A DNA stretch of 64,000 nucleotides from VXYL01 sp965199945. Its GTDB lineage: Bacteria; Pseudomonadota; Gammaproteobacteria; Pseudomonadales; Azotimanducaceae. The stretch lies in contig OZ241354.1 in assembly GCA_965199945.1 (NCBI GenBank), forward strand, positions 868,001 to 932,000. The letters are read 5' to 3'. Each line of letters opens with the position of its first letter. Within the stretch, counting starts at the first letter, position 1. Made by a program: the position numbers and the translations under genes. The notes under the pieces were generated by a model that was given only the letters and a program-made list of their open reading frames with translations, searched no databases and was not told the origin of the DNA. Below are positions 16,557-24,585 of this stretch, one piece after another.

Positions 16557-19500
16557 TCAGTCCGCGGTGCCGGTTGAGACGTTGACGAGGTGGCCGTCGC
16601 GGCTCTCCACCAGGCTCATCACGGCTAGCGGCACGTCGGATTCCACGCGCAGCCGCCACTTGCCGTAGCCGTCGCCCAGGCTGCCGGCGAGTCCTTCGCC
16701 GCCTGCCTCCAACTGCGCGGAAGTGAGCGTGGCCGCCGACATCGCGGGAACCGCGAGCGTCACGGTGCCGGACTGCGCTCCTCGGTCGTCCAAGCCGGTG
16801 ATCGTCACCGCTGCCGTCTGCTCGCCATCGTTGACCAGCCGCAGCTTGCTCACGTGGCGCCTGTTGCTGGCCGGATTGAAGTACACGACGCGATGGCTGC
16901 CGTCCACGGCGACCGGCGCCAAGTCATGCATGGCGGAAACGAAGCCGCCCTCGGAGCGCACATACGAGAGCACTTGCAGGTCGAGGGCGGACGTGAGCGC
17001 CAAGCGCCAGTCGCCCTCGCCTGGCCCGACCACCCCGGCAAACCCCTTGGCGTCGTTGCCGTGTTGCAGGTCGGCCGAGGAGAAGAGCACGGCTTGCCGC
17101 GCATCCAGCGACAGACGGGCCGGGCCGAACCGATTGCCTTCGTCGTCCGTCGCCTCGATCGTCGCCTCGCCAGCCTCGGCCGAGCGGTTGATCACACGCA
17201 CAAGCCCCTCGTACGGGCCAGCGGCTGCGGGAAAGAAGGGCACGCGGTGCCTAGTCGTGCCGTTCGCCAACGGTTCGGCGTTCATGGGCGCGGTGGAAAG
17301 ATTGGCGAGATGCCCGGCCGGGCTCATGTACAGATTCTGCGCGAACCAGGGGAACCCGCGCATGCGCAGTTGCCGGCTTCCCAGGGCAAGACCGTGCGTG
17401 TTCGCAAGCAGAAGCTGCTCGACGGTAAAGGTCAGGGCGCTTCCGCCGGGCAGCACGAACGCATTGGCCCTCGCCCAGCGGCCGCGGTCGTCGTAGCCGC
17501 CGGTTCTCCACCTGGCCCGTTCGGCTTCCGTATTGACCACGCGCAGGATGCTGCCGCCGCCCTCCGCAGAGTCGAAGACGCGAAAGGACGGCAGCCCTCC
17601 CGCAGAGTGCCCAGCCTCCCGCGCGGTGTCGTGCATCGGGGTCACGAGGCCATCCTCCGCTCGAACGTAGGACAGCACCTCGATGTCCAACGCGGAGGCG
17701 ACCTCCAACCGCCAGTCGCCGACGGTAGGCGGGCCGATGCCGGCGAAGCCCTTGGCGGCGTGGCCATTCTGCAGATCCTCCGAGTCGAAGTAGACGGCCC
17801 GACGCGCGCGAAGCCGCAGCCGTTCCGGGCCGAAACGCACGCCAGCGTCGTCCACCGCCTCAATGAACACGTCGCCACTTGCGCCGCTCCTGTTCACCAC
17901 GCGCACAAAGCCCTCGTTGCTGCCGCCAGCCGCTGGGAAGTACGGCACCGCCCGGCCCATCAGCACCGTCGTGCCTTCGTCGCGCAGCGCTGGCGCGTGG
18001 ACGTTCGTGGACGCCTCTGCAAGCGGATTCCCGCGCACGTCCACCATCGCTAGCCGCCCTTGACGCAGCGGCTCGATGTCGCGGACGGCATTGTTGCGCA
18101 GATGGAGCTCGACGAGGGACTCCAGGTTCAACGGGGCGAGATCGCCTACTTGGTTGTCGTTCAGAAAGACATGCTCCAACCACAACAGCCCGGCCAGCGG
18201 CGCAAGCGAGCGAATGGAGTTGCCGCTCAGCCGAACCTCACGAAGCAGCCGCAAGTTCGCCAAAACGCCGATATCCGAGATCGCGTTGTTGGTCAGGTAC
18301 AGGTATTGGATAGAGGCTGGAAGGGGCGGCAGATCGCGTATCGCGTTGCCGTCGAGGGCAAGCCAGTAGAGCGAATCCATGTTGGAAAGTGCATTGAAGT
18401 CATCCACCTTCGTGTCGCTAAGCGACAACGCCACCAATGGCAGTTCGGCTAGCGCAGCGATGTCGGAGACTTCGTTGCCGTCCAAGTACAGAAGTCGCAG
18501 CGCCGACAAGCCTTCAAGCGGCGCAAGGTCCGCGACCGCGCTGCCGCCGAGATCGAGATATTGGAGGTCTGTCGCATGCTCGAGGCCTGCCAAATCCTCG
18601 ATGCGTGAACCACGTGCATCGAGCTCGGCGATATATCCGATCTCGTCCACGCCGATCGGCGAACCGGATCTCTTGTTCAAAGCCCTCTCGAAGACGGTGC
18701 GCATGGCCGGGTCCGGAATATCGGCGGCCCGATCTCCGTCTGCTAAGGGCTCGGGCGCATCGAACGTCACCTCCACGCCCCGGTCCTGCAACAGTGGGAC
18801 GTCAGTATCGAGGGATTTCGCGCTTAGTGGATTCCCCTCAAGAGTCAGTATATCGCCACTGCTGAGGCCGTCATTCGCTACTAGCGGAGCAATATCGGAA
18901 ATGGCGTTGTTGTGGAGATATAGGTTCTCCAGCGAGGTGAGTTCAGTTAGCGGTGCGATATCGGATACGGCGTTGCTGTAAAGTCGTAGCCACGTCAGTG
19001 AACGGAGTTCCCGGAGAGGCGCGATGGTGGTCAGGTCGTTGCTGTGGATATCCAACCTTGTCAGCGAACGAAGCTCAGCGAGGGGTGCGAGATCGAAAAT
19101 GGCGTTTCTGCCAAGAGTAAGGTACGTCAGCGAACTTAGCTCTGCCAGAGGTGCAACATCTGTTATGTCGTTGCCGTCGAGACTCAGTCCTTCCAAGGAG
19201 CCAAGACTGGCGAGAGGGGCGACGTCCGAAACGGCACTATGTGACAGGTCCAACGACGTCAAGGAATCGAGTACAGCAAGGGGAGAAATGTCGGAAATAG
19301 TGTTATCCCCGAGGTACAGTCTCGTAAGGGAGTGAAGTTTGGCGAGAGGCGTGATCTCGGAGATGGCGTTGCTAGTGAGAGACAAGTACGTCAGAGAATG
19401 GAGTTCTGCCAAAGGTGCGATGTCGGAAATGTTGTTGCCGTAGAGCCTCAATGCAATTAAGGAGTCTAGTTTTGCCAGCGGCGAAATGTCGAATACGTCG

Positions 19501-19943
19501 TTGCTGCTAAGGTCAAGCTGCGTCAGCGAACGGAGCTCTGCGATGGGAGTCAAGTCCGAAATGCTACCCCGTAGCAAAGCCAAGCTCGCGAGGTTGATTG
19601 CATGCTCCAACCCGACTAGTTGGCCGACGCCGTCGCCGACTCTAAGGTGATTCAGGCTCGCCATGTCGCCACGCGTGATTGGCTCGTCCTCCTCTTTGCC
19701 CAGTTCCTCTTCCAACGCTCGACGAAGTACGGCGTCGGGGATGTCCACCAGTGCGTCCGGATCGCTTGGTTCGGCCGTTTCCGCGGCACCCGACGCCATT
19801 GGCAGGTCAAACGGGAGCATGGGTGAACGCTGGGCGAAGCAACACGTGGCGGAGCTTGCCGGCGCGATGACCGTGGCGGCCGCCGCAAAGGATGCGCCAA
19901 GGAGGGCCAGGCCGAGCAGGCAGTTACGCGGTTGTTGAGCCAA
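16557..19943 (-). CDS. Large secreted leucine-rich-repeat protein
   Basis: 1128 residues with an N-terminal signal sequence (LLGLALLGASFAAAATVIA). Two blocks each start with a similar cap (DIPDAVLRRALEEELGK and DIPDPAMRTVFERALNK) and continue with 22-residue internalin-type repeats of the pattern L-x-x-LxLxxNxIxDIxPLA: block 1 spans about 100-375, block 2 about 430-640. The C-terminal half holds four copies of a module of about 115 residues (starting near 664, 784, 898 and 1016) with FPAA...GFVRVVNRS, W-R-L and VLSYVR signatures. The LRR-coding DNA is visibly less GC-rich than its neighbours. The start is a TTG at 19943 with a weak ribosome binding site. It lies 24 bases after the metalloprotease stop. 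Function unknown; a protein-binding surface or adhesin is plausible. Confidence 0.8.
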   Translation of the reverse strand: MAQQPRNCLLGLALLGASFAAAATVIAPASSATCCFAQRSPMLPFDLPMASGAAETAEPSDPDALVDIPDAVLRRALEEELGKEEDEPITRGDMASLNHLRVGDGVGQLVGLEHAINLASLALLRGSISDLTPIAELRSLTQLDLSSNDVFDISPLAKLDSLIALRLYGNNISDIAPLAELHSLTYLSLTSNAISEITPLAKLHSLTRLYLGDNTISDISPLAVLDSLTSLDLSHSAVSDVAPLASLGSLEGLSLDGNDITDVAPLAELSSLTYLTLGRNAIFDLAPLAELRSLTRLDIHSNDLTTIAPLRELRSLTWLRLYSNAVSDIAPLTELTSLENLYLHNNAISDIAPLVANDGLSSGDILTLEGNPLSAKSLDTDVPLLQDRGVEVTFDAPEPLADGDRAADIPDPAMRTVFERALNKRSGSPIGVDEIGYIAELDARGSRIEDLAGLEHATDLQYLDLGGSAVADLAPLEGLSALRLLYLDGNEVSDIAALAELPLVALSLSDTKVDDFNALSNMDSLYWLALDGNAIRDLPPLPASIQYLYLTNNAISDIGVLANLRLLREVRLSGNSIRSLAPLAGLLWLEHVFLNDNQVGDLAPLNLESLVELHLRNNAVRDIEPLRQGRLAMVDVRGNPLAEASTNVHAPALRDEGTTVLMGRAVPYFPAAGGSNEGFVRVVNRSGASGDVFIEAVDDAGVRFGPERLRLRARRAVYFDSEDLQNGHAAKGFAGIGPPTVGDWRLEVASALDIEVLSYVRAEDGLVTPMHDTAREAGHSAGGLPSFRVFDSAEGGGSILRVVNTEAERARWRTGGYDDRGRWARANAFVLPGGSALTFTVEQLLLANTHGLALGSRQLRMRGFPWFAQNLYMSPAGHLANLSTAPMNAEPLANGTTRHRVPFFPAAAGPYEGLVRVINRSAEAGEATIEATDDEGNRFGPARLSLDARQAVLFSSADLQHGNDAKGFAGVVGPGEGDWRLALTSALDLQVLSYVRSEGGFVSAMHDLAPVAVDGSHRVVYFNPASNRRHVSKLRLVNDGEQTAAVTITGLDDRGAQSGTVTLAVPAMSAATLTSAQLEAGGEGLAGSLGDGYGKWRLRVESDVPLAVMSLVESRDGHLVNVSTGTAD

Positions 19944-19967
19944 GTGACGTTCTCACTCGAAAAGTAG

Positions 19968-21197
19968 TCAAGGGCGCGACCTAAAACTCGCTACCGTATT
20001 GCGTATCCGATTCAGATGCAGGACGGCATCCGCCGGTCCGGCACCACGTCTGCCGCTGAACCTCGACACACCGAGCGGAGCGCCGTCGACGGGATGAAAT
20101 AGAGCCGGGGAAGAAAAGAACGGGATTCTGTCCGGCGGCCTTCTGCAAAGTACGCCATAGGCCATGATGGTGGACGTACAGCGGTCAGACCGATCTCTCA
20201 AGGCGACGTAGCCGTGTTCGTAATGACGCGGATAGGTAAAACCACGCCGCCATTCTGAGCGCTCGTGCCAGAGACCGAAGTTGTGGCCGAATTCGTGTGC
20301 AGCAGTGAGTGGACGGGGTCCGACGACACTGAATGCGCCGCCGATGCGGGCTATTCCACCGTCACTGGTGGCTAAGCTAACAAGGTCTGCGCCGAGCTCA
20401 TCGCGCCGACGATGGACGTCATCCATATAGCCGTCGGATCGCCCAATCAACCTGTGCAAATCGTTCCGCCCCTCGTCATAATCTATTGGCTCCGCGCCAA
20501 CGAGATTCAGCGACACGAACGCTCCGCTGCGTTCGAAGGCGGCGTTGGTGTATGCGATGCCGAGATCGATCTCGGCCCGCACCGCGTCGACTCCGCCGGC
20601 CATCTCCTCTCGTTGTGGCGTCCAGACCACCAGCACATCCACCACGGTGTTCTCGTCCCCGGCCGCGGCGTTCTCTGGCCAGACGACGAGTGGTCGCGCC
20701 TCGGATGCGGCGACAGGCCCGCCGCACTGGTACACGTCCGGCGCTACTTCCCGCACCGCATGGACGCCGCCGCCCAAGTGGACGATTTCGTAGGACGCAT
20801 CCGGCGTCCAGATTGCGCCGGCCACGGCTTCGTCGTGGACCACCAGCGTCACGAATCCCACGGTGGGATCGTCGATGCGGCCAGAAAGCGAATAGCCCCA
20901 GCGGGTCGGCGACGTGCGCTCGACGGCGACGCCCAGTTCGAGCTCGGCATCCACATTGAGCAGCAGGCGGGCGGCGCCCCAGCTTGCGACTTCATCGCGC
21001 ACGCTGGCCAGTTCGCCGCGGGCGATGCGCACCAGCCGCTCCATGGGCACCCCGACCCTAGCATTGTGGAGCGCCGTCGACGACGGAATGGCGCTCGCCG
21101 GCAAGAAGGCGTTCGCCGCATCCGCCAGAACGCCCGACACGGAAGCAACGACGACGAAGACGGCGACGCCAAGCTGTTTGCAGGCGGCTCGAATCAT
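19968..21197 (-). CDS. Secreted zinc metalloprotease of the metzincin type
   Basis: 409 residues from the ATG at 21197: a signal peptide (MIRAACKQLGVAVFVVVASV...GVLADA), a propeptide-like N-terminal half of about 150 residues, then a catalytic domain. HEFGHNFGLWH at 301-311 is the complete HExxHxxGxxH zinc motif, and TIMAYG about 45 residues later is the Met-turn, so catalysis should be intact. The strand VVDVLVVWTPQ and the spacing resemble M12/M72 (peptidyl-Asp) endopeptidases. It is translated just upstream of the LRR protein and likely shares its transcript. Its targets are unknown; processing of the LRR partner or extracellular protein digestion are possible. Confidence 0.82.
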   Translation of the reverse strand: MIRAACKQLGVAVFVVVASVSGVLADAANAFLPASAIPSSTALHNARVGVPMERLVRIARGELASVRDEVASWGAARLLLNVDAELELGVAVERTSPTRWGYSLSGRIDDPTVGFVTLVVHDEAVAGAIWTPDASYEIVHLGGGVHAVREVAPDVYQCGGPVAASEARPLVVWPENAAAGDENTVVDVLVVWTPQREEMAGGVDAVRAEIDLGIAYTNAAFERSGAFVSLNLVGAEPIDYDEGRNDLHRLIGRSDGYMDDVHRRRDELGADLVSLATSDGGIARIGGAFSVVGPRPLTAAHEFGHNFGLWHERSEWRRGFTYPRHYEHGYVALRDRSDRCTSTIMAYGVLCRRPPDRIPFFSSPALFHPVDGAPLGVSRFSGRRGAGPADAVLHLNRIRNTVASFRSRP

Positions 21198-21387
21198 GTA
21201 CCCCGCGCCAGCACAGACCAAGCCCCCGCGGACTTGGCTTGCCGACCCGGCCCCGAAAACAAGATTGGTCAACCATACCACGGCGGCCACGGAAGGGCGC
21301 GACATGGGTGTGCGACATTTGGTGGCAGGAGGCGCTCCCGGCATTGTCGGGAGTTGTGGATGGAGCCGCGAGGTCTCCTCGAGCGAG

Positions 21388-21957
21388 TCAGCGGCGGCTG
21401 CCGATTTCCCGCAACAGTTCGCCGCCCGTGGCGCAGCGCGCAATCGCCTCGCCCACCTCCATCAAGCGCTGCGGATCCGCCTCGTCCCCAATGGCCGCCG
21501 CCAGACGATCCGCCGTCGCCGAATCGAACCGCGTCGCCGCCTGGCGGCGCAGCAGCTCCCGCTCATGCTCCATGCCCAGGCTGATGCCTTCTTCGCGGCC
21601 CAGGCTGATGCCCTGCTCGCGGCCTTGCTGGATGCCCTGCTCGATGTACGGCTGCCGCCACTGCGCCACGCGCTCTTCCAAACTCATCGCCACGTCCTCC
21701 AAGTTCACGTCTTCGGGCGGCATCGGCGCCGGCCCGCTGCCGACCAGCGACCGTCCCAGCCCCCACAGCCAGTGCGCGAACGTCCGCCTCAGCTCGACCT
21801 CGCCGGCGCCGGCCAGGAGCGTCGTCAGCCGCCGACCCATCCGCGCCAAGTCCGCCGCGGTACTGCTCTGCTCCAGCTGCGCGACCGTCCACGTCAGTTC
21901 GTGCAGCTTGAAATCTTCCGCCTGCGCGCGGCGCTGGTCAAGCACGAAGTGGCGCTG
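21388..21957 (-). pseudogene. 3' part of an Rpn-family nuclease gene cut by an IS
   Basis: Encodes the C-terminal half of a recombination-promoting nuclease (Rpn, transposase_31/PD-(D/E)XK) protein: FVLDQRRAQAEDFKLHELTW, a helical segment, then a Gly-rich coiled stretch (GIQQGREQGISLGREEGISL) typical of the family tail. It has no start of its own and begins exactly at the insertion site. Joining base 21957 to base 23494 on removal of the element and one 9-base duplicate restores a continuous frame (...YQPSQRH-FVLDQRR...). The element therefore landed in this gene. Confidence 0.85.
21949..21957. repeat. Target-site duplication, left copy
   Basis: GTGGCGCTG, identical to 23485-23493 on the other side of the element. 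Nine-base direct repeats immediately flank the 24-base inverted ends, which defines both IS boundaries and indicates a transposition recent enough for the duplication to remain exact. Confidence 0.9.
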
Positions 21958-21981
21958 GGGTGTGCGACGTTTTAGTGCGCT
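21958..21981. repeat. Left terminal inverted repeat of the IS
   Basis: 24 bases starting GGGTGTGCGACG, exactly complementary to 23461-23484. The transposase stop codon lies inside or just next to this repeat. Confidence 0.9.
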
Positions 21982-23387
21982 AGGCGCTCCGGCGCGGGGA
22001 TTGGCGGTCCGCGACGCTGTCGCCAGAAGTCGTCGTACAGTCCGCTGCGGATGCAGGCGCGCAGGGGCAGGATGTCGTTGGCGCCGGCCCTGCTCCAGCG
22101 CATGCCGCCGCGTTTGAAGCGGGCGGCGACCAGCGTGCCGCAGGAGCTTTCGACCACGCCCGAGCCGACCAGCAGCCCCATGGCGCGGTAGCGCGGATAG
22201 CGCATCCGGCTGCGGTTGTTCACGAAGTAGCCGATGGCCTTGTCGGCGGCCGGCTCGCCGGCGTGCCGGCGCAGTTCGCGCAGCACGTCCTTGATGCGTC
22301 CCTCGGAGAGCGCCGCGCAGACCTTCTCCGACCACGCCCGGCACTGCCGCGCGCCGGCGCCGTGCACGGCGCGCCCGACCTCCCACAGCCGCTCGCGGGC
22401 GTGCCAGATGTCGACGATGCAGACGGCGTTCGGGAACAGTTCCGCGGCGGTGTTCCAGATCCACTTCGCGCCGTCCCCGACCACCACCTGCCGCTTCGCC
22501 GCCGCGAACCCGAACCGCCGCGCCGCCCGCCACAGCCGCTGCGCGAACGGCGACGGCTGCGGGTCGGCGTCCTTCGAACGCGCGCTGTCGATCGCCGCCG
22601 TGTGCCGCGCCGAACCCGCGTCCCGCTCCGGCAGGCCGGTCCTCGGACTCCGCTCCGCCGTGTGGAACACCGCCACCTTCGCCTCCCGCGTCTTCGCCGG
22701 CTGGCCGTCCTCCCCCGTGCCGGCGTCCCGCCGCACCATCGGCACGCCCGTGCCGTCCGGACTGCAGTACATCGTCTCCGCCGGCGCCTCGGCCAGCCCC
22801 GGCGCCGACCGGTCCCACGCCGCGATCTCCCGCCCCGCCTGCTTCGCCGCCCGCTCCGCGCGCTTCGCCGTCGCCCAGACCCCGGCCTGCCGGCCCAGAC
22901 TCTCCGCCGCCTTCGCGAAGCTCTTCTCCGACGCCTCCTCCGCCAGCGCCCGCAGCGCCGCCGGCGTCAGCCGGACGCCAGCCCGCCCCGCCACCCCCAG
23001 CGCGCGGTCCAGCGGATGCGCCCCGCCCTTCGCGCACGGGCACGTCCAGTAGCCGCGCTTCAACTCCAGGCGGCCCAGCAGCGACAGCGGCGACAGCGCG
23101 CGCGTGCCCCGGCGATGCATCCTCGCGCCGCACCCCTCGCACAACGGCGCGTCCAACTCCCCGTCCAGCTCCGACAGCACCTCCGACGCGCCCCGCGCCG
23201 CGCCGCGCAGAACCGCCCCGCGCAGATCCTCCTCGAACTCCAGGCAGCCCCGTCCGCTCCCCAGCATCTCCCGGCAACGCTCCCGGAACTCCGGCGACGA
23301 CGCCAGCAGCATCCGAACGCCGTCTCCCAGAAACGCCCACGCCTCCTTGCGTTCCAGCGCCTCCCGCGCCAACATCCCGTCCGTCAT
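21972..23387 (-). CDS. ISKra4-family DDE transposase
   Basis: 471 residues from the ATG at 23387. A Cys-rich zinc-binding region (CEGCGARMHRRG ... WTCPCAKGG) precedes the catalytic core. Likely DDE residues are D211 (SPDGTGVP), D305 (VVGDGAKWIW) and E413 (GVVESSCGTLV). The final stretch FKRGGMRWSRAGANDILPLR is characteristic of the ISKra4 group. The frame is intact, so the element may be active. Longer in-frame starts run into the inverted repeat and are not needed. Confidence 0.9.
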   Translation of the reverse strand: MTDGMLAREALERKEAWAFLGDGVRMLLASSPEFRERCREMLGSGRGCLEFEEDLRGAVLRGAARGASEVLSELDGELDAPLCEGCGARMHRRGTRALSPLSLLGRLELKRGYWTCPCAKGGAHPLDRALGVAGRAGVRLTPAALRALAEEASEKSFAKAAESLGRQAGVWATAKRAERAAKQAGREIAAWDRSAPGLAEAPAETMYCSPDGTGVPMVRRDAGTGEDGQPAKTREAKVAVFHTAERSPRTGLPERDAGSARHTAAIDSARSKDADPQPSPFAQRLWRAARRFGFAAAKRQVVVGDGAKWIWNTAAELFPNAVCIVDIWHARERLWEVGRAVHGAGARQCRAWSEKVCAALSEGRIKDVLRELRRHAGEPAADKAIGYFVNNRSRMRYPRYRAMGLLVGSGVVESSCGTLVAARFKRGGMRWSRAGANDILPLRACIRSGLYDDFWRQRRGPPIPAPERLAH

Positions 23388-23460
23388 CGCGATTCCGTCC
23401 GCTTTGGTTGTCGATACCCTCAGCATATGCCGGAATCGCGATGGCCCCTTCAACCCTCCC

Positions 23461-23484
23461 AGCGCACTAAAACGTCGCACACCC
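23461..23484. repeat. Right terminal inverted repeat of the IS
   Basis: Perfect complement of 21958-21981 (24 bases, ending CGTCGCACACCC). It marks the transposase-proximal end of the element. Confidence 0.9.
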
Positions 23485-23493
23485 GTGGCGCTG
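23485..23493. repeat. Target-site duplication, right copy
   Basis: GTGGCGCTG, the same nine bases as 21949-21957. See the left copy for the reasoning. Confidence 0.9.
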
Positions 23494-23764
23494 CGACGGC
23501 TGGTACGGCGCCAGCAGCGGCGACGGCCTGGCGATCAGGTCGCGCATCTCGGTCGTCGGCCTCCACGGCGTGTCGCCGTTGTAGAGCACCACCGGCAGCA
23601 CGGGCGGCAGCGCGCCGGGCCTGGCCCTGCCGTGGCGCAGCAGTTCGCCGTAGAGCAGCGCCGTGTACTCCATCACCCGCAGCGCCATGGCCGCGTCGGT
23701 GGTGCTCTGGACTCGAGTATCACCAGCACGTGCAGCCAGCCATGCCAACTGCGGTTGTCGACAG

Positions 23765-23805
23765 CAGTTTGCGCAGCAAACTGCCAACGCGCCCGCTAGG
23801 GCGCG
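23765..23805. repeat. Two adjacent perfect hairpins inside the broken nuclease gene
   Basis: CAGTTTGC-GCA-GCAAACTG (23765-23783, 8-base stem) is followed four bases later by CGCGCCC-GCTA-GGGCGCG (23788-23805, 7-base stem). The stretch lies where the nuclease frame is disrupted and encodes residues unlike the family there, so a small REP-like palindromic insertion is possible. I cannot tell whether copies exist elsewhere in the genome. Confidence 0.5.
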
Positions 23806-23965
23806 CGGCTTCGCCGACGTATTCGGCGGGGAGCTTCTCGAGCGTGCGGTAGTCCGCGTCGAGATCGGCGCCGAAGAGACTGCGCAGCAGGTCCTCGACC
23901 ATGCGGGCGAAGGCGTAGAGGCGCTTGTAGATGGGGTCGCTGGGCGGCGGCGGTGCGTTGTTCAT

Positions 23966-24281
23966 GATGTGTACGCTACCGCGCCGCCGAGGGTGGTGTT
24001 GTAAGCCATCGCCCCGGCGGGATGTAGGAAATTGCCGCTTCGTGGCCGCAGACTTCGCCCCGGCCGGACGTGGGAAAATCGCCCCGGGGCCTGCGATGCC
24101 GCCGCATGTCGCGCACCCGCGCGGCGTGGTTGAGCTTTTTGAGAGCCAAGCCCCTTGCGCTCCCCACTGACGGATCTTTCAGCTTTCTCTCACACCACGG
24201 GTAGCCGATCTCTCTAACGCCAGCCCTTTCTGGCGGTCTAGGGTTGCGGTCTTCGTTGAGCCAACCACAAGGAGAGAAGGC
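23966..24281. other. 316-base gene-free stretch with short repeats
   Basis: No convincing coding frame. It holds a repeat pair at 24009-24083 (listed separately), an inverted repeat CGCCAG/CTGGCG at 24218-24235 with a 6-base loop, and at its right end the ribosome binding site AAGGAGAGAAGG of the small peptide gene. The hairpin lies about 46 bases before that start and may be part of its 5' leader. Confidence 0.5.
24009..24083. repeat. Imperfect direct repeat, about 28 bases, 46-base period
   Basis: Unit 1 (24009-24036) begins TCGCCCCGGCGGGATGTAGG; unit 2 (24055-24083) begins TCGCCCCGGCCGGACGTGGG. They agree at 20 of the first 23 positions. A third copy of TCGCCCCGG starts at 24079, so unit 2 is flanked by this core on both sides. 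The locus is next to the IS-broken nuclease gene. It is not a CRISPR: spacing is irregular and there are too few units. Confidence 0.6.
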
Positions 24282-24491
24282 ATGAAGAAGACAAAGAGAA
24301 GCGCGACTGGCTTGCTGGCGAGCGTCGCTGCTGGGGTGATTGCGGTTTGCGGGATTGTCGATGCCAAGGCATTGGATGCCGCGCCGGACGCCGCGGGCGA
24401 CGAGGAACGGCCGACCGTCGCGTACTTCGGGCTGGGGCAGACGACTTGCCCCTACTTCCCGGAGCCGGGCGGCCCCTGCTCGCCGGTGTAG
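24282..24491 (+). CDS. Small exported peptide, hypothetical
   Basis: 69 residues: a basic start (MKKTKRSATG), a hydrophobic segment (LLASVAAGVIAVCGIVDAKA) consistent with a Sec signal, then a short acidic linker and a C-terminal tail YFGLGQTTCPYFPEPGGPCS with two cysteines, plus PV. The predicted mature part is only about 40 residues. A strong ribosome binding site (AAGGAGAGAAGGC) precedes the ATG, and a terminator-like hairpin starts 7 bases after the stop, so this is an independent short transcription unit. I recognise no family. A small disulfide-bonded secreted peptide or a peptide precursor is possible. Confidence 0.6.
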   Translation: MKKTKRSATGLLASVAAGVIAVCGIVDAKALDAAPDAAGDEERPTVAYFGLGQTTCPYFPEPGGPCSPV

Positions 24492-24497
24492 ACCGAG

Positions 24498-24521
24498 AGC
24501 AGGCGACACGGTGCGCCTGCT
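24498..24521 (+). terminator. Hairpin terminator of the small peptide gene
   Basis: AGCAGGCG (24498-24505) pairs exactly with CGCCTGCT (24514-24521) around an 8-base loop; GCCTCTTTG follows. It starts 7 bases after the peptide stop codon. The U tract is short, so efficiency is uncertain. It may also serve the convergent prs operon. Confidence 0.6.
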
Positions 24522-24585
24522 GCCTCTTTGGGCGGCGGGCGCATCGATCAAGAACCTCGGCGTTGGGGCCCGGCGAGCGCCGCGG

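Larger units (their letters stand above)
21958..23484 (-). mobile_element. ISKra4-like insertion sequence, 1527 bp
   Basis: Bounded by perfect 24-base terminal inverted repeats: the left end (21958-21981) begins GGGTGTGCGACGTTTTAGTG, and the right end (23461-23484) is its exact complement. A 9-base target duplication flanks it. It contains one transposase gene (21972-23387) and no passenger genes. The ends themselves supply stop codons to the interrupted nuclease gene (TGTGCGACGTTTTAG). Family assignment rests on the transposase sequence; the size fits the short ISKra4 forms. Confidence 0.93.
23485..23965 (-). pseudogene. 5' part of the Rpn-family nuclease gene, frameshifted and interrupted
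   Basis: Starts MNNAPPPPSDPIYKRLYAFA, then MVEDLLRSLFG and LEKLPAEYVGEA, the standard N-terminus of the family. The frame is then lost: GWLHVLVILE and STTDAAMALRVMEYTALLYG, which should be continuous (the nuclease core VLVILEFQS), lie in different frames, consistent with a missing base at GAGTCCAG near 23706. An earlier shift lies in a hairpin-rich stretch (23765-23805). The last residues before the IS are LAPYQPSQRH. At least two frameshifts plus the insertion make it non-functional. An intact member of the same broad family is at 52986. Confidence 0.85.

Noticed and set aside
24009..24083. Repeats considered as a CRISPR array
   Set aside because: Two and a half units with unequal spacing and internal mismatches; no cas genes in the window.
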